A DNA stretch of 64,000 bases, taken from assembly GCF_002797555.1 (NCBI RefSeq), contig NZ_PGFA01000005.1:1-64000 (forward strand). The letters are read 5' to 3'. Both the position numbers and the translations under genes were made by a program. The notes beneath the pieces are model-generated. The model searched no databases and was not told the origin of the DNA. It saw only the letters and a list, made by a program, of their open reading frames with translations. The DNA comes from Hymenobacter chitinivorans DSM 11115. GTDB taxonomy: Bacteria > Bacteroidota > Bacteroidia > Cytophagales > Hymenobacteraceae. Shown piece after piece: positions 32,986 through 40,781 of this stretch (positions are counted from its first letter, which is position 1; each line of letters opens with the position of its first letter).

Positions 32986-33155
32986 GGCTGATGTGCTAAT
33001 GTGGGAATGTGCTCAGGTGCTGATGAACCAGATGAATTACGGCTAATTCAGCATTAATCAGTAATGAGTAGCTCACCAGCACATTTTTACCTTTCTCACA
33101 TTCTTCGCATTAGGCATTGGCACATCCGCACATTAATCATTAGCACATTAACGCC
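32986..33155. repeat. Short-word array (CACATTAGCACATT type) between the nucleotidase halves
   Basis: Directly after the stop codon come GATGTGCTAATGTGGG and AATGTGCTCAGGTGCTGATG; before the next ATG come GCACATTTTTACC, TCACATTCTTCGCATTAGG, GGCACATCCGCACATTAATC and TTAGCACATTAAC. The two sides are loosely inverted. It fills the whole gap between the two genes. Confidence 0.6.
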
Positions 33156-34082
33156 ATGAATCGTCGCGATTTTCTCAAGCATACGTCGTTGGGGGCTGCC
33201 AGCCTGGGGCTGCTGGGCCTGAGCCTGCCGGCCGTGGGCCGGGATACTAAAAACGTGCGCCTGACCATTCTGCACACCAACGACATGCATTCGCGCATTG
33301 AGCCGTTTCCGGACAACAGCGCGCAGTGGGCCGGTATGGGCGGCATGGCCCGGCGCGCCAGCCTGATCGAGCAGATTCGCAAGCAGGAGCCCAACGTGCT
33401 GCTGCTCGACTCGGGCGACATCTGGCAGGGCACGCCCTACTTCAACTTCTTCAACGGGGAACTGGAGTACAAGCTCATGACCCAGATGGCCTACGACGCC
33501 AGCACCCTGGGTAACCACGACTTCGACAACGGCCTGGAAGGGCTGAAAAAGCAGCTGCCCAACGCCGGCTTTCCCTTCCTGATTGCCAACTACGACTTCT
33601 CCCAGACCATCCTGGCCGGGCAGTTTAAGCCTTATAAAGTCTTCGAAAAAGCCGGCATGCGCATCGGCGTCTTCGGCATCGGTATCGAAATGCAGGGCCT
33701 CATTGCGGACCGCAACATCGGCGGCACCAAGTACCTGGACCCCGTGGCCGTATCGCAAACTATGGTGGCCACCCTGCGCGGGGCCGAGCGGTGCGACATG
33801 GTCATTTGCCTCTCGCACTTGGGCTACAAGTACGAAAGCGCCAAAATCGACGACCACAAGCTGGCCGCCCAGGTGCCCGGCATCGACCTGATCCTGGGCG
33901 GGCACACCCACACCTTCCTGGAAAAGCCCGACGTCATCCTGGGTTCCGGCGGCCACCAGACGCTGATCAACCAGGTGGGTTGGTCGGGTATCAACCTGGG
34001 CCGGCTCGACTACAGCTTCGAGCACGGCACCAAACGTTTGGCCGTGGCCAGCTCAGCCGTAGTACCTGTGACGACGGCGTGA
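33156..34082 (+). CDS. Tat-exported metallophosphatase, 5'-nucleotidase N-terminal domain
   Basis: A 308-residue protein. MNRRDFLKHTSLGAASLGLLGL is a Tat signal (RRDFLK). Metal motifs of the calcineurin fold follow: LHTNDMHSR (DxH), LLDSGDIWQGTP (GD), STLGNHDFDNG (GNHD), CLSHLGYK and LGGHTHTF (GHTH). It has the catalytic half of UshA only; the specificity half is the preceding lipoprotein gene, so the pair likely forms one two-chain enzyme. The signal route differs: Tat here, lipoprotein there. Confidence 0.9.
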   Translation: MNRRDFLKHTSLGAASLGLLGLSLPAVGRDTKNVRLTILHTNDMHSRIEPFPDNSAQWAGMGGMARRASLIEQIRKQEPNVLLLDSGDIWQGTPYFNFFNGELEYKLMTQMAYDASTLGNHDFDNGLEGLKKQLPNAGFPFLIANYDFSQTILAGQFKPYKVFEKAGMRIGVFGIGIEMQGLIADRNIGGTKYLDPVAVSQTMVATLRGAERCDMVICLSHLGYKYESAKIDDHKLAAQVPGIDLILGGHTHTFLEKPDVILGSGGHQTLINQVGWSGINLGRLDYSFEHGTKRLAVASSAVVPVTTA

Positions 34083-34119
34083 GAAAAGCAAGGAAAACAG
34101 CGTTTTTTTGTATCGTGAG

Positions 34120-34128
34120 TTTTCCACA
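34120..34128 (+). promoter_or_regulatory. DnaA-box-like site upstream of dnaA
   Basis: TTTTCCACA differs from the consensus TTATCCACA by one base and lies ~100 nt upstream of the dnaA start. A single box would fit autoregulation; I see no cluster that would make a full origin. Confidence 0.35.
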
Positions 34129-34149
34129 TTTTTGTCTCCCCCTAGAAAA

Positions 34150-34171
34150 AACGGCTCAACTTTGAGCCGTT
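34150..34171. terminator. Hairpin upstream of dnaA
   Basis: AACGGCTCAA and TTGAGCCGTT form an inverted repeat with an A run on its left and no T run on its right, so it is a poor terminator for the plus-strand phosphatase gene. It could be a regulatory structure in the dnaA leader. Confidence 0.35.
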
Positions 34172-34225
34172 CCTGACCCTATTGTCCGCCCGCTAAGCAC
34201 TTGTTGCTTTTGTCTTAACTAATTG

Positions 34226-35719
34226 ATGCTGAAGGATTGCCGAACCGTATGGGCCAACTGTCTTCGCGTCATCAAGGCTAATATTGGTGAGCAGAGCTTC
34301 CGCACGTGGTTTGAGCCAATCGTGCCGGTGCAGCTCCACAATAACGTTTTGATCATCCAGGTGCCCAGCCAGTTTTTCTACGAATGGCTGGAGGAGCACT
34401 ATGTCGATGTATTAAAGAAAGGCATCTACCAGGAGCTCGGGCCGGAGGGGCGGTTAGAGTATTCCATTGTCGTTGACCAGGGCAACAGTCAGAACAAGCC
34501 CCGCACGGTTAATATCCCCACGGCCCGCAAGGCGGCCGCGCCCACCCAGGCCGCGACGCCCGCCGCCGCCATTGCCGCCAGCGCCCTAACCGGCTCGGCC
34601 CGCAACGTGGCCGCCGCGGCCGCCTCGCCCGACATGAGCAACACCTTGCGCAACCCGTTCGAAGCCACCAAGGCCATCGACCGGAACTACGTCAAGTCCC
34701 AGCTCAACAACACGTACTCGTTTGAGAACTACGTGGAGGGCGACTGTAACCGCCTGGCCCGCTCGGCCGGCCTCGCCGTGGCCAACAAGCCCGGCACGAC
34801 CAGCTTCAACCCGCTGATGATTTACGGCGGGGTGGGGCTGGGCAAAACCCATTTGGTGCAGGCCATCGGCAACCACATCAAGGCCACCTCGCCCGATAAG
34901 TTCGTGCTCTACGTCTCGGCCGAGAAGTTCACGAACCAGTTTATCGAGAGCCTGCGCAACAACGGGGTGCAGGACTTCGCCAACTTCTACCTGCTCGTCG
35001 ACATCCTGATTCTGGACGACGTGCAGTTTCTCTCGGGCAAGGACAAAACCCAGGAGATGTTCTTCCACATCTTCAACCACCTGCACCAGGCCGGCAAGCA
35101 AATCGTGATGACCTCCGATAGGCCCCCGCGCGACCTGAACGGGTTGGAGGACCGGCTGTTGTCGCGCTTTAAGTGGGGCCTCACCGCCGACTTGCAGAGC
35201 CCCGACTTCGAGACCCGCATGGCCATCATCCAGAACAAGATGGAGCAGGACGGCATCGACATTCCGCCCCAGGTGGTGGAGTACCTGGCCCACTCGGTGA
35301 ATACCAACGTGCGGGAGCTGGAAGGCGTGCTGATTTCCCTGGTGGCCCAGTCGAGCCTGAACCGCCGGGAAATTGACCTGGAAATGGCCAAGCAGGCCCT
35401 GCGCCACATCATTGAGGAAGTGGAGGCCGAGGTGAACCTGGACTTTATCCAGAAAACCGTGGCCGAGTACTTCGGCATTTCCCTGGATTTGCTCAAGGCC
35501 AAAACCCGCAAGAAGGAAGTCGTGACGGCGCGGCAGGTGGCCATGTACTTCGCCAAGGAGCACACCAGCCACTCGCTCAAGAGCATCGGTTTCCACTTCG
35601 GCGGCCGGGACCATAGCACCGTCATCCACTCCGTCCAGACCGTGTCGGATTTGATTGACAGCGACAAAAACTTCCGCAACACGATAGTGGACCTGCGCAA
35701 GAAGTTTGCGGGCAAGTAG
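34226..35719 (+). CDS. dnaA: Chromosomal replication initiator DnaA
   Basis: A 497-residue AAA+ initiator. Domain I is at the N-terminus (CLRVIKANIGEQSFRTWFEPI), an Ala-rich linker forms domain II (about 100-145), and domain III starts near LNNTYSFENYVEG with Walker A GGVGLGKTHL, Walker B ILILDDVQFL and arginine-finger region LEDRLLSRFKWG. Domain IV ends with the box-reading GGRDHSTVIHSV. Start ATG at 34226; a TTG one codon earlier is also open. It binds DnaA boxes and opens the origin. The next gene starts 9 nt later. Confidence 0.97.
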   Translation: MLKDCRTVWANCLRVIKANIGEQSFRTWFEPIVPVQLHNNVLIIQVPSQFFYEWLEEHYVDVLKKGIYQELGPEGRLEYSIVVDQGNSQNKPRTVNIPTARKAAAPTQAATPAAAIAASALTGSARNVAAAAASPDMSNTLRNPFEATKAIDRNYVKSQLNNTYSFENYVEGDCNRLARSAGLAVANKPGTTSFNPLMIYGGVGLGKTHLVQAIGNHIKATSPDKFVLYVSAEKFTNQFIESLRNNGVQDFANFYLLVDILILDDVQFLSGKDKTQEMFFHIFNHLHQAGKQIVMTSDRPPRDLNGLEDRLLSRFKWGLTADLQSPDFETRMAIIQNKMEQDGIDIPPQVVEYLAHSVNTNVRELEGVLISLVAQSSLNRREIDLEMAKQALRHIIEEVEAEVNLDFIQKTVAEYFGISLDLLKAKTRKKEVVTARQVAMYFAKEHTSHSLKSIGFHFGGRDHSTVIHSVQTVSDLIDSDKNFRNTIVDLRKKFAGK

Positions 35720-35727
35720 GCTGACCT

Positions 35728-36384
35728 ATGAGAGCCCGCCGCAATACTTTCTTACTGGTGTCTGTCGCCCTTGGCCTGACCGTAGCGGCCTGCAGTGGTC
35801 CGGCCGACGAGCAGCCCGGCGCCGTGAAAGAAGCTGCACAAGTCCCGGTAGCCGCTATTCCTCCTAGTGACCCTCCGCCCTGCCTGCTGCCGGAATACGA
35901 CCTGAAAATGGTTGAGGCAGGGCCCAAAACTGCTGAGAAAGCCAAGCTAAGCCCCGCGCTGGTAGCCCGGATGGTGCGCCAGAATCCCCGGCTGCCGCCT
36001 CTTTTCAAGCACTACAATCCGTATTGGGAGCTGTACGCCCTGGATACGGTGCGCTGCCAGGAGTTTCGTATCGTGTCGTATCTGTACCGGCACGAGGACT
36101 GCTGCTCCGACGTGTATTACGTGACGTTTAGCGCCGACGGGAAAAAGGTTATCGACTGGGCCACTATTGCCAACACGGGAGCGGATGGCACGTGGGGAGC
36201 CACGGCCACGATGCGCACCCAGGAAGTTCGGCTGCGCGTTACGGAACTGCGGCAAGAAAGTGAGGCTGATGCCGATGCCGGGGTTCGGGACTCCGTGGTA
36301 ACCGACTACTCCGTTACGCCACAGGGAAAGTTTCTGCGCACCAGAGTCGACAGTGTGCGAAGCAAGCAAGCTGCCCGGAAATAG
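35728..36384 (+). CDS. Lipoprotein of unknown function downstream of dnaA
   Basis: A 218-residue protein starting MRARRNTFLLVSVALGLTVAAC, a lipobox. The mature protein has CLLPEYDLKMVEAG, a Cys-rich segment (RHEDCCSDVYYVTFSADGKKVIDW) and an acidic, beta-rich end. No family recognised. It begins 9 nt after dnaA and is probably co-transcribed with it, though a functional link is not implied. The stop codon lies within the terminator hairpin. Confidence 0.75.
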   Translation: MRARRNTFLLVSVALGLTVAACSGPADEQPGAVKEAAQVPVAAIPPSDPPPCLLPEYDLKMVEAGPKTAEKAKLSPALVARMVRQNPRLPPLFKHYNPYWELYALDTVRCQEFRIVSYLYRHEDCCSDVYYVTFSADGKKVIDWATIANTGADGTWGATATMRTQEVRLRVTELRQESEADADAGVRDSVVTDYSVTPQGKFLRTRVDSVRSKQAARK

Positions 36385-36418
36385 AAAAAGCCCGCTACTC
36401 AGCGGGCTTTTTCTATTT
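36379..36418. terminator. Perfect 18-bp bidirectional terminator
   Basis: AAATAGAAAAAGCCCGCT and its exact complement flank ACTC; the stem contains the stop codon of the lipoprotein gene. A and T tracts within the stem suit both strands. Confidence 0.8.
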
Positions 36419-36433
36419 CTACGGCGACGTCCG

Positions 36434-36934
36434 CTAAATGCGGGGCGCCGGGGCCGTTTCGCGCAGTAGGATGTTGTACTGGGCGGCAAACTGGCGGATT
36501 TCGTTGCGGAAGTTTTCCCGGCGCTTGGGCCCTTTCACTTCCCGTAGGTTGAGCGTGTAGAGGTCGTTGGAGCGGAGGCGGATGCGCAGCTGCATGGGCG
36601 CCAGGTCGATGGCCTCGATTTCCTCGGCGGCAAATACCTGCTTGGGCCGGAACAGGCCGCCTTTGTGCACAATGTAGCCCGGCGTAAACTCCAAATAGCT
36701 CTGGGTGCCGAAAATCGGGGCGTTATGCACCAGCACGTAGCCGATGTACACTAGGCTAAACACCAGGAACACGTAGTGCAGGAAGTGGTAATCCTGCTCG
36801 CCCTGGCCCGAGGCAATCAGGAACACGGTGTAGGCAATCCAGAGGAAGCCGATGAGCAGCTGGCCCCAGAACGGAACCTTGGACGTGTCGGCGGGCCGCA
36901 GCCGGATGCGGGTGGTTTTGGTAGCGCGGGGCAT
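36434..36934 (-). CDS. PH-like membrane protein of unknown function
   Basis: A 166-residue protein starting MPRATKTTRIRLRPADTSK. Two membrane segments (about 24-42 and 51-71) are followed by a small beta domain (YLEFTPGYIVHKGGLFRPKQVFAAEEIEAIDL, then LRIRLRSNDLYTLNLREV) that resembles bacterial PH-like domains. It probably sits in the inner membrane with the domain in the cytosol. The Met at 36934 was preferred to one at 36958. Confidence 0.7.
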   Translation of the reverse strand: MPRATKTTRIRLRPADTSKVPFWGQLLIGFLWIAYTVFLIASGQGEQDYHFLHYVFLVFSLVYIGYVLVHNAPIFGTQSYLEFTPGYIVHKGGLFRPKQVFAAEEIEAIDLAPMQLRIRLRSNDLYTLNLREVKGPKRRENFRNEIRQFAAQYNILLRETAPAPRI

Positions 36935-36964
36935 AGAAAAGTAGAGGTCTGACCACAAAGTAAG

Positions 36965-37003
36965 CGAAAAACCGGCAAGGCACGGGCCGTTGCCGGTTTT
37001 TCG
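36965..37003 (-). terminator. Terminator downstream of the second OsmC gene
   Basis: CGAAAAACCGGCAA and TTGCCGGTTTTTCG form a perfect 14-bp stem. It separates the OsmC gene from the PH-like gene on the minus strand. Confidence 0.7.
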
Positions 37004-37008
37004 TTATT

Positions 37009-37085
37009 AGTTGTTAGTTGCTAGTTGTCAGTTGTTAGGTCGTTCTTACGAATAACTGACAACTGACAACTAGCAACTAACAACT
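37009..37085. repeat. Inverted short-word array (CAACTAACAACT type)
   Basis: The left arm (37009-37035) and right arm (37059-37085) are exact 27-nt reverse complements built from AGTTGTTAGTTGCTAGTTG words. The right arm reaches two bases into the stop codon of the OsmC gene. Confidence 0.8.
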
Positions 37086-37512
37086 ACTTCAACGTCGCCG
37101 AGGCCAGCTCCATTTCGGGCACGGCCTGGAGCAGCTGGGAAATGGGGCAGTGCTCCTTGGCGTTTTCGGCCTGCTTCTGGAATTCTTCCTGGGTAATGCC
37201 CTCCACTTCGCCTTCTGTGGTCAGCGTGATTTTGACCACCTTCGGCACGTCGCCCGAGGTATCGAGCGTCACTTTCGACTCAGTCCGGATCTGCTTGACC
37301 TGGGCCCCGGCTTTGGTCAGCTGCCCGGTCAGGAACATGGTATAGCAGCCCGCGTGGGCCGCCCCGATGAGCTCCTCGGGGTTGGTGCCTTTCTCTCCCT
37401 GGAATCGGGCGCCAACGGAGTAGGGCGCTTTTACCGTGCCGCTCTGGGTTGAAATTTCGCCGCTGCCTTTAATGTCGCCGTTCCAAACGGCATTTCCGCG
37501 CTGATTAATCAT
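37084..37512 (-). CDS. osmC: OsmC-family peroxiredoxin
   Basis: A 142-residue OsmC protein that reduces organic hydroperoxides. It has the classic opening (GNAVWNGDIKGSGEISTQSG), the first catalytic Cys in EELIGAAHAGCYTMFLTG and the second in NAKEHCPISQLLQAV, with both at normal spacing. It is a better match to canonical OsmC than the protein at 11626. Its stop codon touches the inverted word array; a terminator lies further down. Confidence 0.9.
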   Translation of the reverse strand: MINQRGNAVWNGDIKGSGEISTQSGTVKAPYSVGARFQGEKGTNPEELIGAAHAGCYTMFLTGQLTKAGAQVKQIRTESKVTLDTSGDVPKVVKITLTTEGEVEGITQEEFQKQAENAKEHCPISQLLQAVPEMELASATLK

Positions 37513-37619
37513 GGGGGTGTTGGTATAGATGAGGTTGAGTAGCTGAATATACTCATTAGCGGGCGGCGGAGTTGGTGCAATTCCACTTTGCGCCCCATCT
37601 TGCCTACTTTTCAGCTTCT

Positions 37620-38132
37620 ATGAGCTCATTCACTTCGGCCCAACCTACTGCCTTAACCCATTCCAGGCCGCTTTTCATCGGGCTGGGCTGGCTGGGATTT
37701 GTGCTCTTCGTTGCAAATGAACTATCGAATGGTGAGCAATTTGAAACCACTAACCACACGCTGCTGCGGACTTTCGATGTCACCAAAAACATCCTGTTTG
37801 CCTTGTGGCCGCTGGGCGTATGGCTGCAGCTCGAGCCCCGACTAACCGGGCTGCTTCGGAGTGCCCTTAATTTGGGATTGTGTCTGCTGATTTTTCCCTG
37901 GTGGCTGTATTGCGGCTTCTTAGTGATAGTAGAAGACAGCGCGGTGTGGGAAGACGAGCTGGTGCACTACGAGGCGGCCAACCCGCCCGTATGTATCGTG
38001 CAGCAGTACCGCGACGGGTTAGCCACTACCAGCACGCAATACCGGGTCGTCAAAATCACTCCGCTGTGGGGGCCTTGGCAGCACGTGGAGCCCGCCGACC
38101 CGGCCCGCTTTCCGGAAGAGCACTACCGTTGA
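37620..38132 (+). CDS. Membrane protein of unknown function
   Basis: A 170-residue protein starting MSSFTSAQPTALTHSRP. Three hydrophobic segments: FIGLGWLGFVLFVANEL (about 18-34), ILFALWPLGVWLQL (about 57-70) and LNLGLCLLIFPWWLYCGFLVIV (about 82-103). A soluble C-terminal tail follows (VVKITPLWGPWQHVEPAD). No family recognised. It diverges from the OsmC gene and precedes the GH3 gene. Confidence 0.65.
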   Translation: MSSFTSAQPTALTHSRPLFIGLGWLGFVLFVANELSNGEQFETTNHTLLRTFDVTKNILFALWPLGVWLQLEPRLTGLLRSALNLGLCLLIFPWWLYCGFLVIVEDSAVWEDELVHYEAANPPVCIVQQYRDGLATTSTQYRVVKITPLWGPWQHVEPADPARFPEEHYR

Positions 38133-38153
38133 ATTACGCGCCAGCAGCACGAC

Positions 38154-38185
38154 AACTCACCATCTCACTATTTCACCATCTCACC
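38154..38185. repeat. Short-word array (CACCATCTCACTATTTCACC type) before a start codon
   Basis: AACTCACCATCTC, ACTATTTCACC and ATCTCACC run up to 2 nt before the ATG at 38188. The same words occur at 56433-56470, again just before an ATG. Confidence 0.7.
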
Positions 38186-38187
38186 GC

Positions 38188-39702
38188 ATGGGTCTGAAAT
38201 CTGCCCTGAGCCGCCCGCTGGCCGCCTTTGTTACCAGCCGCTACCACCAGTGGCAGCAAGACCCCGTGGCCACCCAGCAGCGCGTGTTCCGGGAGCTGAT
38301 TGCCAAGGGCCGCCACACCGCCTTCGGGCGCGACCATGACTTTGCCTCCATCCAGACGCCGGTCGACCTGGCCCGGCTAGTGCCCGTGCGCGACTACGAA
38401 GCCCTGGCCCCGTACTTCGAGCGGGTCAAGCAAGGGGAGGCCGACGTGCTCTGGCCCGGCCGGCCCGAATACCTGGCCAAAACCTCGGGCACCACGTCTG
38501 GGGCCAAGTACATTCCCCTGACCAAGGACAGCCTGCCCAACCACATCAACGGGGCCCGCGACGCGCTGTTTCACTACATCCACGCTACCGGTAAGAGCCG
38601 CTTTCTGGACGGCAAGCTGATGTTTTTGTCGGGGAGTCCGGAGCTCGAAAAAGTGGGCGGTATCCATACCGGGCGGCTGTCGGGCATCGTGAACCACCAC
38701 GTACCAGCGTATTTGCGCCGCAACCAGCTGCCCACCTACCGCACCAATATCATCGAGGACTGGGAAACCAAGCTCGACCATATCGTAGAGGAAACGCTGC
38801 CCGAAAACATGACCCTGATTTCGGGGATTCCGCCCTGGGTGCAGATGTATTTCGACAAGCTAGTGCAGCTTACGGGCAAGCCGGTCAAGGACATTTTCCC
38901 GCAGTTCGATTTGTTCGTCTACGGCGGGGTCAACTTCGAGCCTTACCGGGCCAAGCTCTTCGAAACCATCGGCCGCTCGGTGGACAGCATCGAGCTGTTT
39001 CCGGCTTCCGAGGGCTTTCTGGCGTTTCAGGACCAGCCCGGCAACCCCGGCCTGCTGCTGCTGCTCGACGCGGGCATTTTCTACGAGTTTATTCCCGCCG
39101 AGCAGTTTTTCGAGCCCAACCCGCCTCGCCTCACCATCGGCGAAGTGGAGCTGGACCGGCAGTACGCTCTGGTGCTCAACTCCAACGCCGGGCTCTGGGG
39201 CTACAGCCTCGGCGACACGGTGCGCTTCGTGAGCCTCAATCCGTACCGGGTGGTGGTCAGTGGGCGTATCAAGCACTTTTTGTCGGCCTTCGGTGAGCAT
39301 GTCATCGGGGAGGAAGTCGAGCAGACCCTGCGCGAGGCCATGAGCCGGTTTCCGGAAGTGGAAGTGGTGGAGTTCACCGTGGCCCCGCGGGTGAGCAGTG
39401 ACCCGCAGGAGCCGAGTCGGCACGAGTGGCTGGTGGAGTTTGCCCGCCCGCCCCAGGATGCTGCCGCCTTTGCCGCCGCCCTGGATGCGGGCCTGCGCCG
39501 CCGCAACGTGTACTACGACGACTTGCTGGCGGGCAATATTCTGGCGCCGCTGCAGCTCACGCCGCTACCGGCCGGCTCGTTTCAGCGCTACATGAAAAGC
39601 CTGGGCAAGCTCGGTGGCCAAAATAAAGTGCCGCGGCTGAGCAACGACCGAAAGGTGGCCGAAGGCTTGGTAACGGCTCCTGGAGCCGGCAGCCCGGAGT
39701 AA
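38188..39702 (+). CDS. GH3 auxin-responsive promoter family protein (acyl-adenylase-like)
   Basis: A 504-residue protein of the GH3 family, a branch of the ANL adenylating fold known in plants for joining amino acids to hormones and widespread in Bacteroidota with unknown substrates. The ATP-binding loop is KTSGTTSGAKYIPLT, followed by LYVYGGVNFEPYR-type (LFVYGGVNFEPYR) and ELFPASEGFLAFQ motifs, and a C-terminal GRIKHFLSAFGEHVIGEEVE hinge. Length fits the family. It heads a same-strand run with the SUKH and two small genes. Confidence 0.88.
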   Translation: MGLKSALSRPLAAFVTSRYHQWQQDPVATQQRVFRELIAKGRHTAFGRDHDFASIQTPVDLARLVPVRDYEALAPYFERVKQGEADVLWPGRPEYLAKTSGTTSGAKYIPLTKDSLPNHINGARDALFHYIHATGKSRFLDGKLMFLSGSPELEKVGGIHTGRLSGIVNHHVPAYLRRNQLPTYRTNIIEDWETKLDHIVEETLPENMTLISGIPPWVQMYFDKLVQLTGKPVKDIFPQFDLFVYGGVNFEPYRAKLFETIGRSVDSIELFPASEGFLAFQDQPGNPGLLLLLDAGIFYEFIPAEQFFEPNPPRLTIGEVELDRQYALVLNSNAGLWGYSLGDTVRFVSLNPYRVVVSGRIKHFLSAFGEHVIGEEVEQTLREAMSRFPEVEVVEFTVAPRVSSDPQEPSRHEWLVEFARPPQDAAAFAAALDAGLRRRNVYYDDLLAGNILAPLQLTPLPAGSFQRYMKSLGKLGGQNKVPRLSNDRKVAEGLVTAPGAGSPE

Positions 39703-39728
39703 ACGTGCTTTCCTAACAACGTGACGCT

Positions 39729-40343
39729 ATGACCAACAGCCTGAATTGGACCGAGCTTCTGCAGCAAATTAGCCGGGAGCTTCTGGCTGACCCTGACTTT
39801 CACACCGGGAATCTGGCCTCCATGGTGACGCCCGAACAGCGCCAGATCCAGTGGCTGGGAGCGCCGGGCGCAACTGAAGAGGAGCTGTCGGCTTTGGAAA
39901 CCCGCCTGCACACTACGCTGCCACCGTCGTACCGGGCGTTTTTGCAGGCTTCCAACGGCTTTGGCCCACTCGACTACTTTATCTGGCGGCTCAAGCCCAG
40001 CGCGGAAGTTGACTGGCTGGTAAAAACGGAAGCCGACCTGGTAGAAAGGTGGGAAATAGACGTCGAAACCGTGCCGAGCGTGCCGGATGAGGAGTATTTT
40101 ATCTACGGCGACGAGCAAAACGACGTGCAGGTGCGCGGGGAGTATTTCCGGGGCCTGCTGCTGATATCCGATTGGGGCGACGCGGGGTTTCTGGCCCTCA
40201 ACCCCGACGTGCAGCACCAGGGCGAGTGGGAAGCCTGGCATTTTGCCAACTGGATACCCGGCGCCGCCCGCTACCGGTCCTTTGCCGAACTGGTGCAGGC
40301 CCATCTGGCCAACTACCGGGCCCTTAGGAGTGGACGCTCATGA
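39729..40343 (+). CDS. SMI1/KNR4 (SUKH) family protein
   Basis: A 204-residue protein. The SUKH signature is seen in PGATEEELSALETRLHTTLPPSYRAFLQASNGFG and later LLISDWGDAGFLALNPD. In bacteria this family is commonly an immunity protein to polymorphic toxins, but many members are orphan and may have other roles. No toxin gene is adjacent in this window. It follows GH3 by 26 nt and may be read on the same transcript. Confidence 0.85.
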   Translation: MTNSLNWTELLQQISRELLADPDFHTGNLASMVTPEQRQIQWLGAPGATEEELSALETRLHTTLPPSYRAFLQASNGFGPLDYFIWRLKPSAEVDWLVKTEADLVERWEIDVETVPSVPDEEYFIYGDEQNDVQVRGEYFRGLLLISDWGDAGFLALNPDVQHQGEWEAWHFANWIPGAARYRSFAELVQAHLANYRALRSGRS

Positions 40344-40361
40344 CTATAAGCCCAGTGCCAT

Positions 40362-40781
40362 ATGAAAGCAGAAATTAAACTTGCGGCCAGCGTAGACCAG
40401 GATGAGGACTGCATCTTCGACGTTGTCGTACGCAAAGCCAACGTGGAAACGCACGTGACCTTCTTTGGCGCAGTCGATACGTGGCAGAGCTTTGCCACGC
40501 AGCTACTTGAGTTTCCAAGCAGCGCCGCCGCTACCGCCGTTTTTAACGTGGAGGGCGGTGTTTACAGAGACACTTTGCTCCTGGTTGCCTACTGCTATGA
40601 TGCGGCGGGGCATACAGCCCTTAAGGTATCGACAGATAACCATGCTGAGCTGCCCGACCGATGCACGATGGAATTCTCGATTCGAGCTGAAGCAGCGTCA
40701 CTAAACAAACTGGGTCAGCTTTTATTAGGCTGGCAGGTTAAACATGATTCGGAAATAGTATGGGAAGCCCAAACGAGCTGA
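40362..40781 (+). CDS. Uncharacterised protein next to the SUKH gene
   Basis: A 139-residue cytosolic, beta-rich protein (MKAEIKLAASVDQDEDCIF ... FNVEGGVYRDTLLLVAYCYDAAG ... QLLLGWQVKHDSEIVWEAQTS). No family recognised. It is visibly less GC-rich than its neighbours. Its end overlaps the next gene by 22 nt. Given the SUKH neighbour it could be another immunity-type protein, but that is only position-based. Confidence 0.6.
   Translation: MKAEIKLAASVDQDEDCIFDVVVRKANVETHVTFFGAVDTWQSFATQLLEFPSSAAATAVFNVEGGVYRDTLLLVAYCYDAAGHTALKVSTDNHAELPDRCTMEFSIRAEAASLNKLGQLLLGWQVKHDSEIVWEAQTS

Noticed and set aside
34083..34225. A full replication origin in the dnaA leader
   Set aside because: Only one near-consensus DnaA box and no repeated boxes or clear AT-rich unwinding element are seen.
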